A stretch of 29,045 nucleotides of DNA from G963674955 sp963674955 (GTDB lineage Bacteria > Desulfobacterota > Desulfovibrionia > Desulfovibrionales > Desulfovibrionaceae): the NCBI GenBank assembly GCA_963674955.2, contig CAXXKR010000007.1, positions 1 through 29,045 of the forward strand, written 5' to 3'. The first letter of the stretch is position 1. Every line of letters begins with the position of its first letter. Below the pieces are notes generated by a model. That model searched no databases. It saw nothing but the letters and a program-made list of their open reading frames with translations, and had not been told where the DNA came from. Positions 1-6,666 of the stretch are shown here, piece by piece. Position numbers and translations under genes: made by a program.

Positions 1-831
1 TTCAACGTCCCTGGCCGCGAATATGCCCCTGCGGAAAATTTTCGCTTCGGGCCGGTCGGGTCGGCGGCTGAAAAAGCGCCTGTCCCCGCGCATTTCCTGA
101 AAGAGGCCGATGTCGTCCACAAGTTGCCTCAGGCCGGCAGGGTCGTTGGAATGGGAGTGGTCGCCGCCTTCCCTGCTGCTGTCCAGGGTGAAGTGGGTCT
201 CGATGACCGTGGCTCCCAGCATGGCCGCTGCGAGGCAGGCCTTGTTGCCGGGATAGTGGTCCGAATAGCCCACAGGCACGCCAAAAGTCTCCCTGAGCAG
301 CCCGATCGCATCAAGGTTCAATTGTCCGGCCTCGGCCGGGTACTTGGAAAGGCAGTGGAGGAGCGTAATCTCGGGCACGCCTTTGGAGCGCATGAAATCA
401 AGGGCAAAGGCGATTTCCGAGAGGTCGGCCATGCCCGTGGACATGAAAACCGGCTTGCCTGTCTCGGCGATGCGCTCCAGCAAGATCCTGTTGGTCAGAT
501 CCATTGAGGCGACCTTGTATGCGCCGACGCCCACTTCCTCCAGGAGATCGACCGCCCAGACGCTGAAAGGAGTTGAAAGGAAATCCACACCGGCCTCGTC
601 CGCAACCCGGCTCAGTTCCATGTGCTGGTCGAGGTCCAGTTCCATGTCCTTTATGCCTTGGTAGTGCGGGCTGCCGGGCAGGGCGATGTCAATGGCCCGG
701 AAGGTCTGGAACTTGACCGCGTCCGCGCCCGACTTTGCAGCGGCCCGGATCATCTCTTCGGCCGCATTCATGTCCGCTTCATGGTTGAAGCCTATCTCGG
801 CGATTATGTACACGTTCCTTGTTTCGGGCAT
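1..831 (-). CDS. neuB: NeuB-family nonulosonic acid synthase (3' end cut by window edge)
   Basis: NeuB enzymes condense phosphoenolpyruvate with an N-acylated hexosamine (ManNAc or a 6-deoxy diamino analogue) to make a nine-carbon nonulosonic acid. The frame opens at ATG 831 with a GAGGA ribosome site and stays open for 277 codons to base 1, so the protein continues beyond the left edge. Family landmarks in order are AEIGFNHE (11-18), KFQTF (40-44), FLSTPF (84-89), YKVAS (105-109), STGMA (131-135), LLHCLSKYP (157-165), VGYSDH (187-192) and a THFTLD...GGDHS segment (212-226). The last residues, RRGIFAARDVE, match the junction before the C-terminal antifreeze-like (SAF) domain, which would lie outside the window. 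The start is 14 bp after the methyltransferase stop. Substrate (sialic, legionaminic, pseudaminic or other) cannot be decided: the usual T/S-x-YP after HC is LSKYP here. Family confidence is high, substrate confidence low. Confidence 0.92.
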   Translation of the reverse strand, partial: MPETRNVYIIAEIGFNHEADMNAAEEMIRAAAKSGADAVKFQTFRAIDIALPGSPHYQGIKDMELDLDQHMELSRVADEAGVDFLSTPFSVWAVDLLEEVGVGAYKVASMDLTNRILLERIAETGKPVFMSTGMADLSEIAFALDFMRSKGVPEITLLHCLSKYPAEAGQLNLDAIGLLRETFGVPVGYSDHYPGNKACLAAAMLGATVIETHFTLDSSREGGDHSHSNDPAGLRQLVDDIGLFQEMRGDRRFFSRRPDRPEAKIFRRGIFAARDVE

Positions 832-845
832 TGGCCTGTCCTCTT

Positions 846-1652
846 CTATTTCGTCGGGCTGGTGTCCACGACGATGAAAATGTATTTCTCCGGTCCTTCG
901 AATCCCTCCCAGCGGTCAAGGCCGCTGGACACGTTCTTTTGGTATTCCCGGTAGGCCGGGCCGAAATCCTTGTGGGTCAGGAATTTGACCACCCGGCATC
1001 CGGCCTGTTCGTAGAGGGCCGCGTAGTCGTGGGAAATGATGTTTGTCTTGAAGGCCCGTTTATCCCGCAACTCCGGGGTGGTGTTGTTCTTGTCGTATTC
1101 CAGGTGGATTGCGTATTTTTTGCAGACCCGGACCATCTCCCGCACCGCGTCCATGATTTTGTCCGGGTGGATGTTCATGAACACGCCCAGGGAAAAGCCC
1201 ACGTCAAAGGCGTTGTCCCTTAAGGGCATCAGGCAGTTGTCGCCGCAGAACACCGGCACGTCGAAGCCCTGCATGTATCCTTTGGAAGCGCCCAGCTGGG
1301 TCAGGCTGAAATCCAGCCCGTTGACCCGGGCCGAAGGAAATTTTTCCTTGACCCGGCGCACGTTCCAGCCGAATCCGCAACCGGCCTCGAACGCGCTCTC
1401 GAAGTCCAGCCCCCCCAGTTCGTCCATGATCATGTTCTGGAAGAACAGTTCGCGGTCAAGGTAGCCGGAGCTGATGATCTCGTCGCGATAGACCTGGCCG
1501 CGCCTGAGCCAATAGTCGCGCTGGTCCTTGAGCTTGGGCAGGGTTATGCCCAGGAACTTGTGCAGGTACTTCTTGAACAGGAATTCGACCTTGAACAGGT
1601 CTATGCCCAGAAATCTTTTCCAATACCGGTCCCGTCCGGCGGCTTCCTTCAT
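846..1652 (-). CDS. Class I SAM-dependent methyltransferase
   Basis: This 268-residue protein is predicted to transfer a methyl group from S-adenosylmethionine, probably to a sugar, in the cytoplasm. The SAM-binding motif I is EAGCGFGWN (89-97), followed by the acidic end of strand beta-2 in GLDFS and a motif II/III-like stretch DNAFDVGFSLGVFMNIHP. An N-terminal segment (about 1-80) rich in lysine and aromatic residues, including YW..RG..Y, precedes the Rossmann fold; similar extensions occur in methylases of nonulosonic-acid loci, but I could not assign a named subfamily. The start codon overlaps the stop of the upstream radical-SAM gene by 4 bp (ATGA), which suggests translational coupling, and the neuB-like gene follows after 14 bp. 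The acceptor is unknown. Confidence 0.88.
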   Translation of the reverse strand: MKEAAGRDRYWKRFLGIDLFKVEFLFKKYLHKFLGITLPKLKDQRDYWLRRGQVYRDEIISSGYLDRELFFQNMIMDELGGLDFESAFEAGCGFGWNVRRVKEKFPSARVNGLDFSLTQLGASKGYMQGFDVPVFCGDNCLMPLRDNAFDVGFSLGVFMNIHPDKIMDAVREMVRVCKKYAIHLEYDKNNTTPELRDKRAFKTNIISHDYAALYEQAGCRVVKFLTHKDFGPAYREYQKNVSSGLDRWEGFEGPEKYIFIVVDTSPTK

Positions 1653-2737
1653 ATCCTTCCCGCTTCACCTTTTTGCTTGTCCTTTTCGCTCAGGCCATGC
1701 CCCTCGAAATCCTTTTTGTAGTCGTAGCCGTAGTCGTCCAGGTCGTGGTCCGTGATGTGCCGCTCGATCTTTTTCTTTTTGGCCCCGTGGTGGCATTTGG
1801 AACAGACCTCGCTTTCAAGCCTGCGGTTGTTCAGGTGCAGTCGGCGCTGCTCTTCCTGCAGGATGTCCCAGGCATCCTTTACGGTATAGTCCGCCACGTT
1901 GCCCAATATTTCCTTCATGGTGAAGTCCGAGGGGCATTTGAGGTAGTTGCCCTTGCTGGTGACGCAGATGCGTTGCCAGAGGCGGGGACAGACGAAATTT
2001 TCCTGGGGCACGAGGATGATTTCCTTGAAATTCATGTCCGGATTGTAGGCCACGCGGTCCACGATGGATTTCATCAGCTCCACGTATTCGTCAGGGTTGT
2101 CCTTGATGGCCGACCAGATGGTCTGGACGTTGAGCAGGGTGTTGGCGTTGTGCTTGTCGCGCATCTTGCGCAACAGCTTGAGCTTGGCAAGGGATTCCTC
2201 GTACTTGAGAGGCACGCGGATGGCTTCGTATTTTTCCCTGAGCCCGTCGAAGCTCATGGTGATCCAATCGGTCCCGGCCAGGATCAGTCCCTCGGCCAGC
2301 TCTTCGGTGATCATGCCGCCGTTGGTGTTGATCCAGACTTCCTTGACCCCGGATTCCTTGGCGAAGCGGACCATTTCCACGATGTCCGGGTGCAGGAGCG
2401 GTTCGCCGCGCATGCTGAATTTCAGGGTGAACAGGCCGTGCTTGCCGCAGTCGGCCACGATTTCCTTGTACATGTCCAGGGGCATGAGGTCGTTTTCGCC
2501 GATGTCCATGTACTGGCGAAAGCAGTGGTCGCATTTGATCTGGCATTTGCTGCTGACCTCGATGTCCACGTTCAGGGGAAAGGGGGCGACAATGCGTTTT
2601 TTGGGATAGTTTTTCCACTCATACCTGTTTTTCAGGTAGGAGAGCATCTTGCCCCTGCCCCGGCGCAATTCGTTTTTTATGTATTCCAGGCTGGTTTCGC
2701 AGCTGAACTGGACCAGTGTCTCGGATTTTCTTCTCAT
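1649..2737 (-). CDS. Radical SAM/SPASM-type protein
   Basis: The 362-residue protein has the radical-SAM 4Fe-4S motif CQIKCDHC (C65, C69, C72), followed by FSMRGEPLLHP, the GGE-like strand that helps bind SAM. The C-terminal third has further cysteines: CPRLW, RIC, LKCPSDF, then GNVADYTVKDAW and a final CSKCHHG. This is the layout of a SPASM domain carrying auxiliary iron-sulfur clusters. It resembles the other SPASM protein in this window (3345-4625) through IVTPFPL/IVAPFPL just before the motif, FDG..E.YEA.R.P and CSKC.HGAK, so the two are paralogues. Members of this family occur in polysaccharide loci but their reactions are mostly unknown; an epimerisation, dehydrogenation or amino-sugar modification is possible. 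It lies 17 bp after the formyltransferase gene and overlaps the methyltransferase start by 4 bp. Confidence 0.88.
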   Translation of the reverse strand: MRRKSETLVQFSCETSLEYIKNELRRGRGKMLSYLKNRYEWKNYPKKRIVAPFPLNVDIEVSSKCQIKCDHCFRQYMDIGENDLMPLDMYKEIVADCGKHGLFTLKFSMRGEPLLHPDIVEMVRFAKESGVKEVWINTNGGMITEELAEGLILAGTDWITMSFDGLREKYEAIRVPLKYEESLAKLKLLRKMRDKHNANTLLNVQTIWSAIKDNPDEYVELMKSIVDRVAYNPDMNFKEIILVPQENFVCPRLWQRICVTSKGNYLKCPSDFTMKEILGNVADYTVKDAWDILQEEQRRLHLNNRRLESEVCSKCHHGAKKKKIERHITDHDLDDYGYDYKKDFEGHGLSEKDKQKGEAGRI

Positions 2738-2754
2738 GTCTTCATCAGTCCTTT

Positions 2755-3339
2755 TTATTTGTCCTGCGCCACGGCTTTGAAGTCGGGGTCGAGCAGTCTT
2801 CTCAGGCTTTCGCGCAGCAGCGGCCCCACAACGGTCTTTTGTTTTTCAAGCAGGCTTTCAATTGTTTCGTCACCTTCGAGGTCGAATCTTTCCTGGTGCA
2901 CGATTTTCCCCGTATCCAGCCCCTCGTCAATGAAATGGCAGGTCAGGCCGGACTCCCTGTCGTCGCTTGCCAAAATTTCCATGTGCGGCGACCTGCCCCG
3001 GTGTTTCGGCAGCAGGGAGGCGTGGATATTCAAGCTTCCCAGCCTCGGGGCCTCGAACACCGTGCGCGGCAGCCGCTGCATGTAGGCGTGGCAGACCATC
3101 AGGTCCACTCCTCGGGTTTCAAGCAGTCCGCGCAGCATCTCGAAATCAATGTCCTTTTCGTGCAGCACTTCATAGCCCTTTTTCAGGGCGAAGTCCCGGA
3201 CGCGGTTCAGCCAGGGGTCTGTTGAATCGTCGTCATGGCGCGTGACCACGAATTCAAGCGCCGCGTCAGGCGATTCATGCAAGGTGCGGACCACCTCCAG
3301 GCCTAGACCCCAGTTCACAAGCGCCGCCACCCTGAGCAT
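2755..3339 (-). CDS. N10-formyltetrahydrofolate-dependent formyltransferase (sugar N-formyltransferase candidate)
   Basis: The 194-residue protein belongs to the Formyl_trans_N fold shared by PurN, Fmt and sugar N-formyltransferases. The catalytic triad is intact: N104 and H106 in SLNIHASLLPKHRG and D142 in GLDTG. Its length fits a bare catalytic domain, without the Fmt or ArnA C-terminal domains, so an amino-sugar substrate is more likely than tRNA. The frame is open much further upstream, but that part runs through the upstream radical-SAM gene in another frame. ATG 3339 is chosen because homology starts there (MLRVAALVNWG) and it sits 5 bp after the preceding stop. Being placed between two radical-SAM/SPASM genes suggests that it formylates an amine they create or act on. 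The role in the pathway is inferred. Confidence 0.9.
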   Translation of the reverse strand: MLRVAALVNWGLGLEVVRTLHESPDAALEFVVTRHDDDSTDPWLNRVRDFALKKGYEVLHEKDIDFEMLRGLLETRGVDLMVCHAYMQRLPRTVFEAPRLGSLNIHASLLPKHRGRSPHMEILASDDRESGLTCHFIDEGLDTGKIVHQERFDLEGDETIESLLEKQKTVVGPLLRESLRRLLDPDFKAVAQDK

Positions 3340-3344
3340 GACTT

Positions 3345-4625
3345 CTAGTAGCCCCTGTTGATGATGTCGCTTATGGCGATGTTCGGATCGCCCTTGGCCC
3401 CGTGGCGGCACTTGGAGCAGGAGTTGAGTTCCATGCGCCCGCCTCCGGCGTGCAGTTTGCGGATGTTGTCCATCTGCGGGCTGAGCCACATTTCCCTGAC
3501 GCTTTTGTCGCGCACGTTGCCCAGCACGATGTCGTCGGCGTTCCAGCCCGTGCAGCATTGGGCGTTCCCGTTGAAGGCCACAACGATGCGCTCCCATGGG
3601 TACTGGCAGATGAAGTCCGGCTTTTCGGTCATGGGGCCGGCGAAGTTGATGTAGGGGTTCTTGACCATGTAGTCCGCGACCTTTTCCATGGTCCGGGCAT
3701 AGGCTTCCGGGTCTTCGCGGATGGCGGGCCAGACAGTGCAGACCCTGATCTGGGGCAGCAGGGAGCCTGCGGCCTTTTTCTTGTCCTGGAATCGTTGCAG
3801 CCGCTGGTAGTTCTCCTCGAACTTGGCCGGGGCGCGAACCGCCTCGTAAATCTCCCCGATGCCGTCGAATGAGACCGCCAGATAGCTGACCCGGTTTTCG
3901 ATGAGGCAGTCCATGACCTCCTCGTCGATGAAAAAGGCGTTGGTCAGAAAGGAGACGTTTTTTATCTTGGATGCGGCGTAGGCGATCATCTCCTTGATTC
4001 GCGGATGGGTCAGCGGCTCCCCGCGCCAGGACAGGCGCACCGAGAAAACATTGTTTTCCGCGCATTCGTCGATGATTTTCTCGAACATGGGCATTTCCAT
4101 CTGGCCGATGTCTTTGAGCATGTGCCGGTAGCACATGGGGCAGTTCATGTTGCAGGTGTTGGCCGTCTCGATGTCCACATGCAAAGGAAAGGGGGTCACG
4201 ATCTCGTTCTTGGGCGCGATGAACCAGTAAACACGGTTCAGGAAATAACTCTTGAAGTGGCCCTGGTTCAGGGCGAAGGCCCAGTAGCGCTCCGGCGTGT
4301 CGAAGGACTGCTGGTGGAAATTGACCTGAAGGGCGTCCTTTTGGTCGCTTATGGCCGAGGAGGGCAGCTTGGAAAAGAAGTCTCTGTGGAATTCGGCTTC
4401 ATCTTCCGGCATCTCGCGGTCGACCATTTTCAGCCAGCCCGAAAGGGGAACGGAAAAGCCGTAAAGCATGCCTTCCCTGTCGTCCATTTGCGTGCCTGGA
4501 ATGGACGATATCTTTGAGAATAAGCCGATGAATTCCGGGTGGCTTTGGGCCTGTTTCGGCACGGCCAGGTCGAATATGAAATGAAGCCGTCTCTGCTTGT
4601 CGTCCAGAATCTCAACCTTGAACAT
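3345..4625 (-). CDS. Radical SAM/SPASM protein with N-terminal extension
   Basis: The 426-residue protein carries the radical-SAM motif CNMNCPMC (C158, C162, C165) after an unusual N-terminal region of about 140 residues with no motif I recognise. LSWRGEPLTHP follows. The C-terminal SPASM domain is well formed: ICQYPWERIVVAFNGNAQCC, then VLGNVRDKSVREMW, R.LHAGG and SCSKCRHG, enough cysteines for auxiliary clusters. Such proteins are often near capsule or O-antigen genes and are presumed to act on sugars or lipid-linked precursors; no reaction can be stated. It is a paralogue of the 1649-2737 protein but has the extra N-terminal part. ATG 4625 has an AAGGAT site about 10 bases upstream. The gene follows the divergent formyltransferase by 35 bp. 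Confidence 0.88.
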   Translation of the reverse strand: MFKVEILDDKQRRLHFIFDLAVPKQAQSHPEFIGLFSKISSIPGTQMDDREGMLYGFSVPLSGWLKMVDREMPEDEAEFHRDFFSKLPSSAISDQKDALQVNFHQQSFDTPERYWAFALNQGHFKSYFLNRVYWFIAPKNEIVTPFPLHVDIETANTCNMNCPMCYRHMLKDIGQMEMPMFEKIIDECAENNVFSVRLSWRGEPLTHPRIKEMIAYAASKIKNVSFLTNAFFIDEEVMDCLIENRVSYLAVSFDGIGEIYEAVRAPAKFEENYQRLQRFQDKKKAAGSLLPQIRVCTVWPAIREDPEAYARTMEKVADYMVKNPYINFAGPMTEKPDFICQYPWERIVVAFNGNAQCCTGWNADDIVLGNVRDKSVREMWLSPQMDNIRKLHAGGGRMELNSCSKCRHGAKGDPNIAISDIINRGY

Positions 4626-4660
4626 CGTGTCTATTCATCCTTTTTTGAGTTGGTCCGGTC

Positions 4661-5323
4661 CTAGTGGAATATCTTCAGGATATACTTGCGGCCTCTCAGT
4701 TCGAACCAGGCCGGGTACCTTTCGTTGTCCGCGATGCGCAGCTTGTCGAATTGCTCCGCAATGCTCTTGTGCGGATCCAGCCGGTCGTCTTCCCGGCCGC
4801 GCCGTGGGTAGCTGCTGGGTTTGCCGGTCTGGGGAACGGGTTCAAGCGGCCACTTTTGGAGGAAATCCAGGCAGAGTTGAACAGTCTTGACCCCCTGCTT
4901 GAGTCTTATGTCCGGCAACAGCTCGCCGCCGTTCAGCTTGATGGAGTCCCGCAGGTAGACAGGCCCCGCGTCGGTTTCCTCCACGGCCTCGAACAGGCAG
5001 ACCGGTATCTCGCTTTTCCCCTGCAGCACCTGCCAGGCCACGGGCGACCAGCCGCGTCCATTGGGCAGGTCGCTTTCATGTACGACCAGGTTGTGCCGGT
5101 TCTTTTCCAGGGCTTGCGCGGGCAAGATGTTGAGACAACCCAGAAGAAAGCAGAAATCCCCCTGGACGACGTCCTCGTGTTCCCGGCAGAGGCGCACGTC
5201 GTGGTGCGGCTCGAGCAGGCCGACAAGCCTGTCGGCCCATGGCTCGATCCAGGAGCCGGGCGTGTCGACCAGTACGCTTATGCGCCAGCCGGTCTTGTCT
5301 TTTTGGGGGGTGTAGGAAAACAT
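4661..5323 (-). CDS. Divergent formyltransferase-like protein
   Basis: The 220-residue protein resembles formyltransferases of polysaccharide loci often annotated as methionyl-tRNA formyltransferase. The central motif is VVHESDLPNGRGWSP (80-94), with the expected catalytic H82 and the aspartate D118 in ETDAGPVY. The asparagine normally two residues before the histidine is V80 here, with N78 nearby at -4, so the active site is not the textbook N-H-D set. The C-terminal part (DPHKSIAEQFDKLR, then NERYPAWF and KYILKI) resembles the tail of dTDP-amino-sugar N-formyltransferases. ATG 5323 is preferred because AAGGAT lies about 11 bases upstream. An in-frame ATG at 5380 would add 19 residues, overlap the WbqC-like gene and has no clear ribosome site. 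It lies in a PIG-L/WbqC/formyltransferase group that often travels together. Confidence 0.82.
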   Translation of the reverse strand: MFSYTPQKDKTGWRISVLVDTPGSWIEPWADRLVGLLEPHHDVRLCREHEDVVQGDFCFLLGCLNILPAQALEKNRHNLVVHESDLPNGRGWSPVAWQVLQGKSEIPVCLFEAVEETDAGPVYLRDSIKLNGGELLPDIRLKQGVKTVQLCLDFLQKWPLEPVPQTGKPSSYPRRGREDDRLDPHKSIAEQFDKLRIADNERYPAWFELRGRKYILKIFH

Positions 5324-5351
5324 TTCAATTTTATCCTTGCCGCTTGCCCGT

Positions 5352-6029
5352 TCAATCCCAAGCCCTTCTGTCCCGGACATTCATCAGGTAGTCCAGCACG
5401 GAAAGGGTCTGCACGAAAGGCCCGTGCAGCTGGGTGTAGACCGGGTGCTCGAATTTCTGCCAGACGACTTCAATGCCGTTTTCGGTGAAAATGTCTTCGT
5501 CAAGGTAGTCCTTGGCTCCCAGCCCCGTGAGATACCGTTCCCCGCCGCAGGCCGACACGATCTGGACCAGCCTTTCCGTGCCCGTGGCCGTGATGCCGAG
5601 TTCCGAGGCCCTTTTCAACGGTGTTTCAATGTACAACTCTTGAGCGCAGTATCTGAGCAGATCGAGGTTCAAGTCCACCAATAATTTGTGGTTTGCTTCG
5701 TATATCTTTTCGATGACCGGGAACACAGTGAGAAAATTGCGTGTCTTTTTGTAGGCCGCTTCAATGGCGTTCAGGTGCTTGCGTCGCCAGTCCCGCTCGT
5801 CGTCGATGAGCGCCTCGGCGATGGTCTGCTCGAATTTGCCCTTCTTTTGCACCGGCACGGTCAGCCAAGCCTCTCCGGACGCGGTCTTGATCTTGTCGCG
5901 ATGGTGCCAGCCGCGGCGCAGGAACTGCACGTCGTCCAGCACGACGTAAAGGTCGCTCTTGCGCCAGCGGTCAAAGAACCCGAGCCAGGGCAGGAAGTCG
6001 GGCTGGTGTATGGTGACGAGCTTGCTCAA
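5352..6029 (-). CDS. WbqC-like family protein
   Basis: The protein begins with the family signature IHQPDFLPWLGFFDRW, followed by DDVQFLRRGWHHRDKIKT and WLTVPVQKKGK, as in WbqC-like proteins of O-antigen loci. The biochemical function of the family is not settled; its neighbours (amino-sugar, deacetylase and formyltransferase genes) suggest a role in modifying amino sugars. The likely start is TTG at 6029, giving 225 residues: the sequence AGGGA (6041-6037) lies 7 bases upstream and overlaps the TAG stop of the PIG-L gene. An ATG at 6065 in the same frame would add 12 residues that do not look like the family and would overlap the upstream gene by 26 bp. No signal peptide or membrane segment is seen. 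Confidence 0.87.
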   Translation of the reverse strand: MSKLVTIHQPDFLPWLGFFDRWRKSDLYVVLDDVQFLRRGWHHRDKIKTASGEAWLTVPVQKKGKFEQTIAEALIDDERDWRRKHLNAIEAAYKKTRNFLTVFPVIEKIYEANHKLLVDLNLDLLRYCAQELYIETPLKRASELGITATGTERLVQIVSACGGERYLTGLGAKDYLDEDIFTENGIEVVWQKFEHPVYTQLHGPFVQTLSVLDYLMNVRDRRAWD

Positions 6030-6042
6030 CGATTCGTCCCTA
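6030..6042 (-). promoter_or_regulatory. Stop-overlapping ribosome binding site supporting a TTG start
   Basis: On the minus strand the bases read TAGGGACGAATCG and are followed directly by TTG. The TAG ends the PIG-L gene, and the same bases form an AGGGA ribosome site 7 nt before the TTG of the WbqC-like gene. This arrangement couples termination of one gene to initiation of the next and is the main reason for choosing the rare TTG start. Confidence 0.6.
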
Positions 6043-6666
6043 GATGAGGTAGCGGATGACTTCAAAGCATTCCGCGTAATTTACGTTGATCTTCATGCCC
6101 GCGTTGGCGTCCTGTTTGATGATGAAGTCCAGCCAGGAGTATTTGATGCGTTCCATTTCGGACTTGTGCGCCTTGATGGCCGCGATCTTGGTTTCGATTA
6201 CCTCGGACACGTCTGAGTAGAAATTTCCCGCGAACTGCTTGTCCGTGTCGTAGTAGTTGCTGCGGTACATGAGGAAGCGGGGCACGTGCCGCCCGGCCAT
6301 GAGGGTGCAGCGCCCGGCGGCCTGATGGTCGCGGTGCAGATCGTGAATCCAGTGGCTGTAAATGGTGTCGATCTCATGCTCCTCGATGAGCTTGATGATC
6401 CGTATGGAAAGTTCGTCGTCAAAGGGGACGTTGAATGTCTTGTAGTTCAGGGAGACCAGTTCAGCGCCGATGATCTCCGCCGCCCTGACTCCTTCCTCGC
6501 GGGCCGTTTTCGGGCTGCGGATGAGGGTTCCGTCGGTGCGTGAAAAGCCGGAATCCGTGAGCACGGCCATGACCACCTTGTCGCCGTTTTTGACGTGCTT
6601 GGCCAGGGTGCCGCTGCATCCAAGTTCAAGGTCGTCGTAATGTGCGCCTACCGCAAGTACGTTCAT
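6040..6666 (-). CDS. PIG-L/LmbE family deacetylase
   Basis: The 208-residue protein is a zinc-dependent N-deacetylase of the PIG-L/LmbE/BshB type, which removes acetyl groups from N-acetylated sugars. The metal motif appears as GAHYDD (7-12; the family usually has AHPDD) and the second part as HDLHRDHQ (108-115), giving H9, D12 and H111/H114 as likely zinc and catalytic residues. The length is near that of single-domain members. It overlaps the upstream GT-B-like gene by 4 bp (ATGA). With the WbqC-like protein and formyltransferases downstream, a remove-acetyl, add-formyl sequence on one amino group is a reasonable inference. The substrate sugar is unknown. Confidence 0.92.
   Translation of the reverse strand: MNVLAVGAHYDDLELGCSGTLAKHVKNGDKVVMAVLTDSGFSRTDGTLIRSPKTAREEGVRAAEIIGAELVSLNYKTFNVPFDDELSIRIIKLIEEHEIDTIYSHWIHDLHRDHQAAGRCTLMAGRHVPRFLMYRSNYYDTDKQFAGNFYSDVSEVIETKIAAIKAHKSEMERIKYSWLDFIIKQDANAGMKINVNYAECFEVIRYLI

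Noticed and set aside
1673..3085. Long plus-strand open frame of about 470 codons
   Set aside because: It lies opposite the radical-SAM and formyltransferase genes, which have clear motifs. The translated product is rich in V, H, G and F without domains, as expected for the antisense of GC-rich genes.
3340..4134. N-terminal extension of the formyltransferase frame
   Set aside because: The extended region overlaps the radical-SAM gene in a different frame and is Arg/Gly/His-rich without homology; the family starts at the ATG at 3339.
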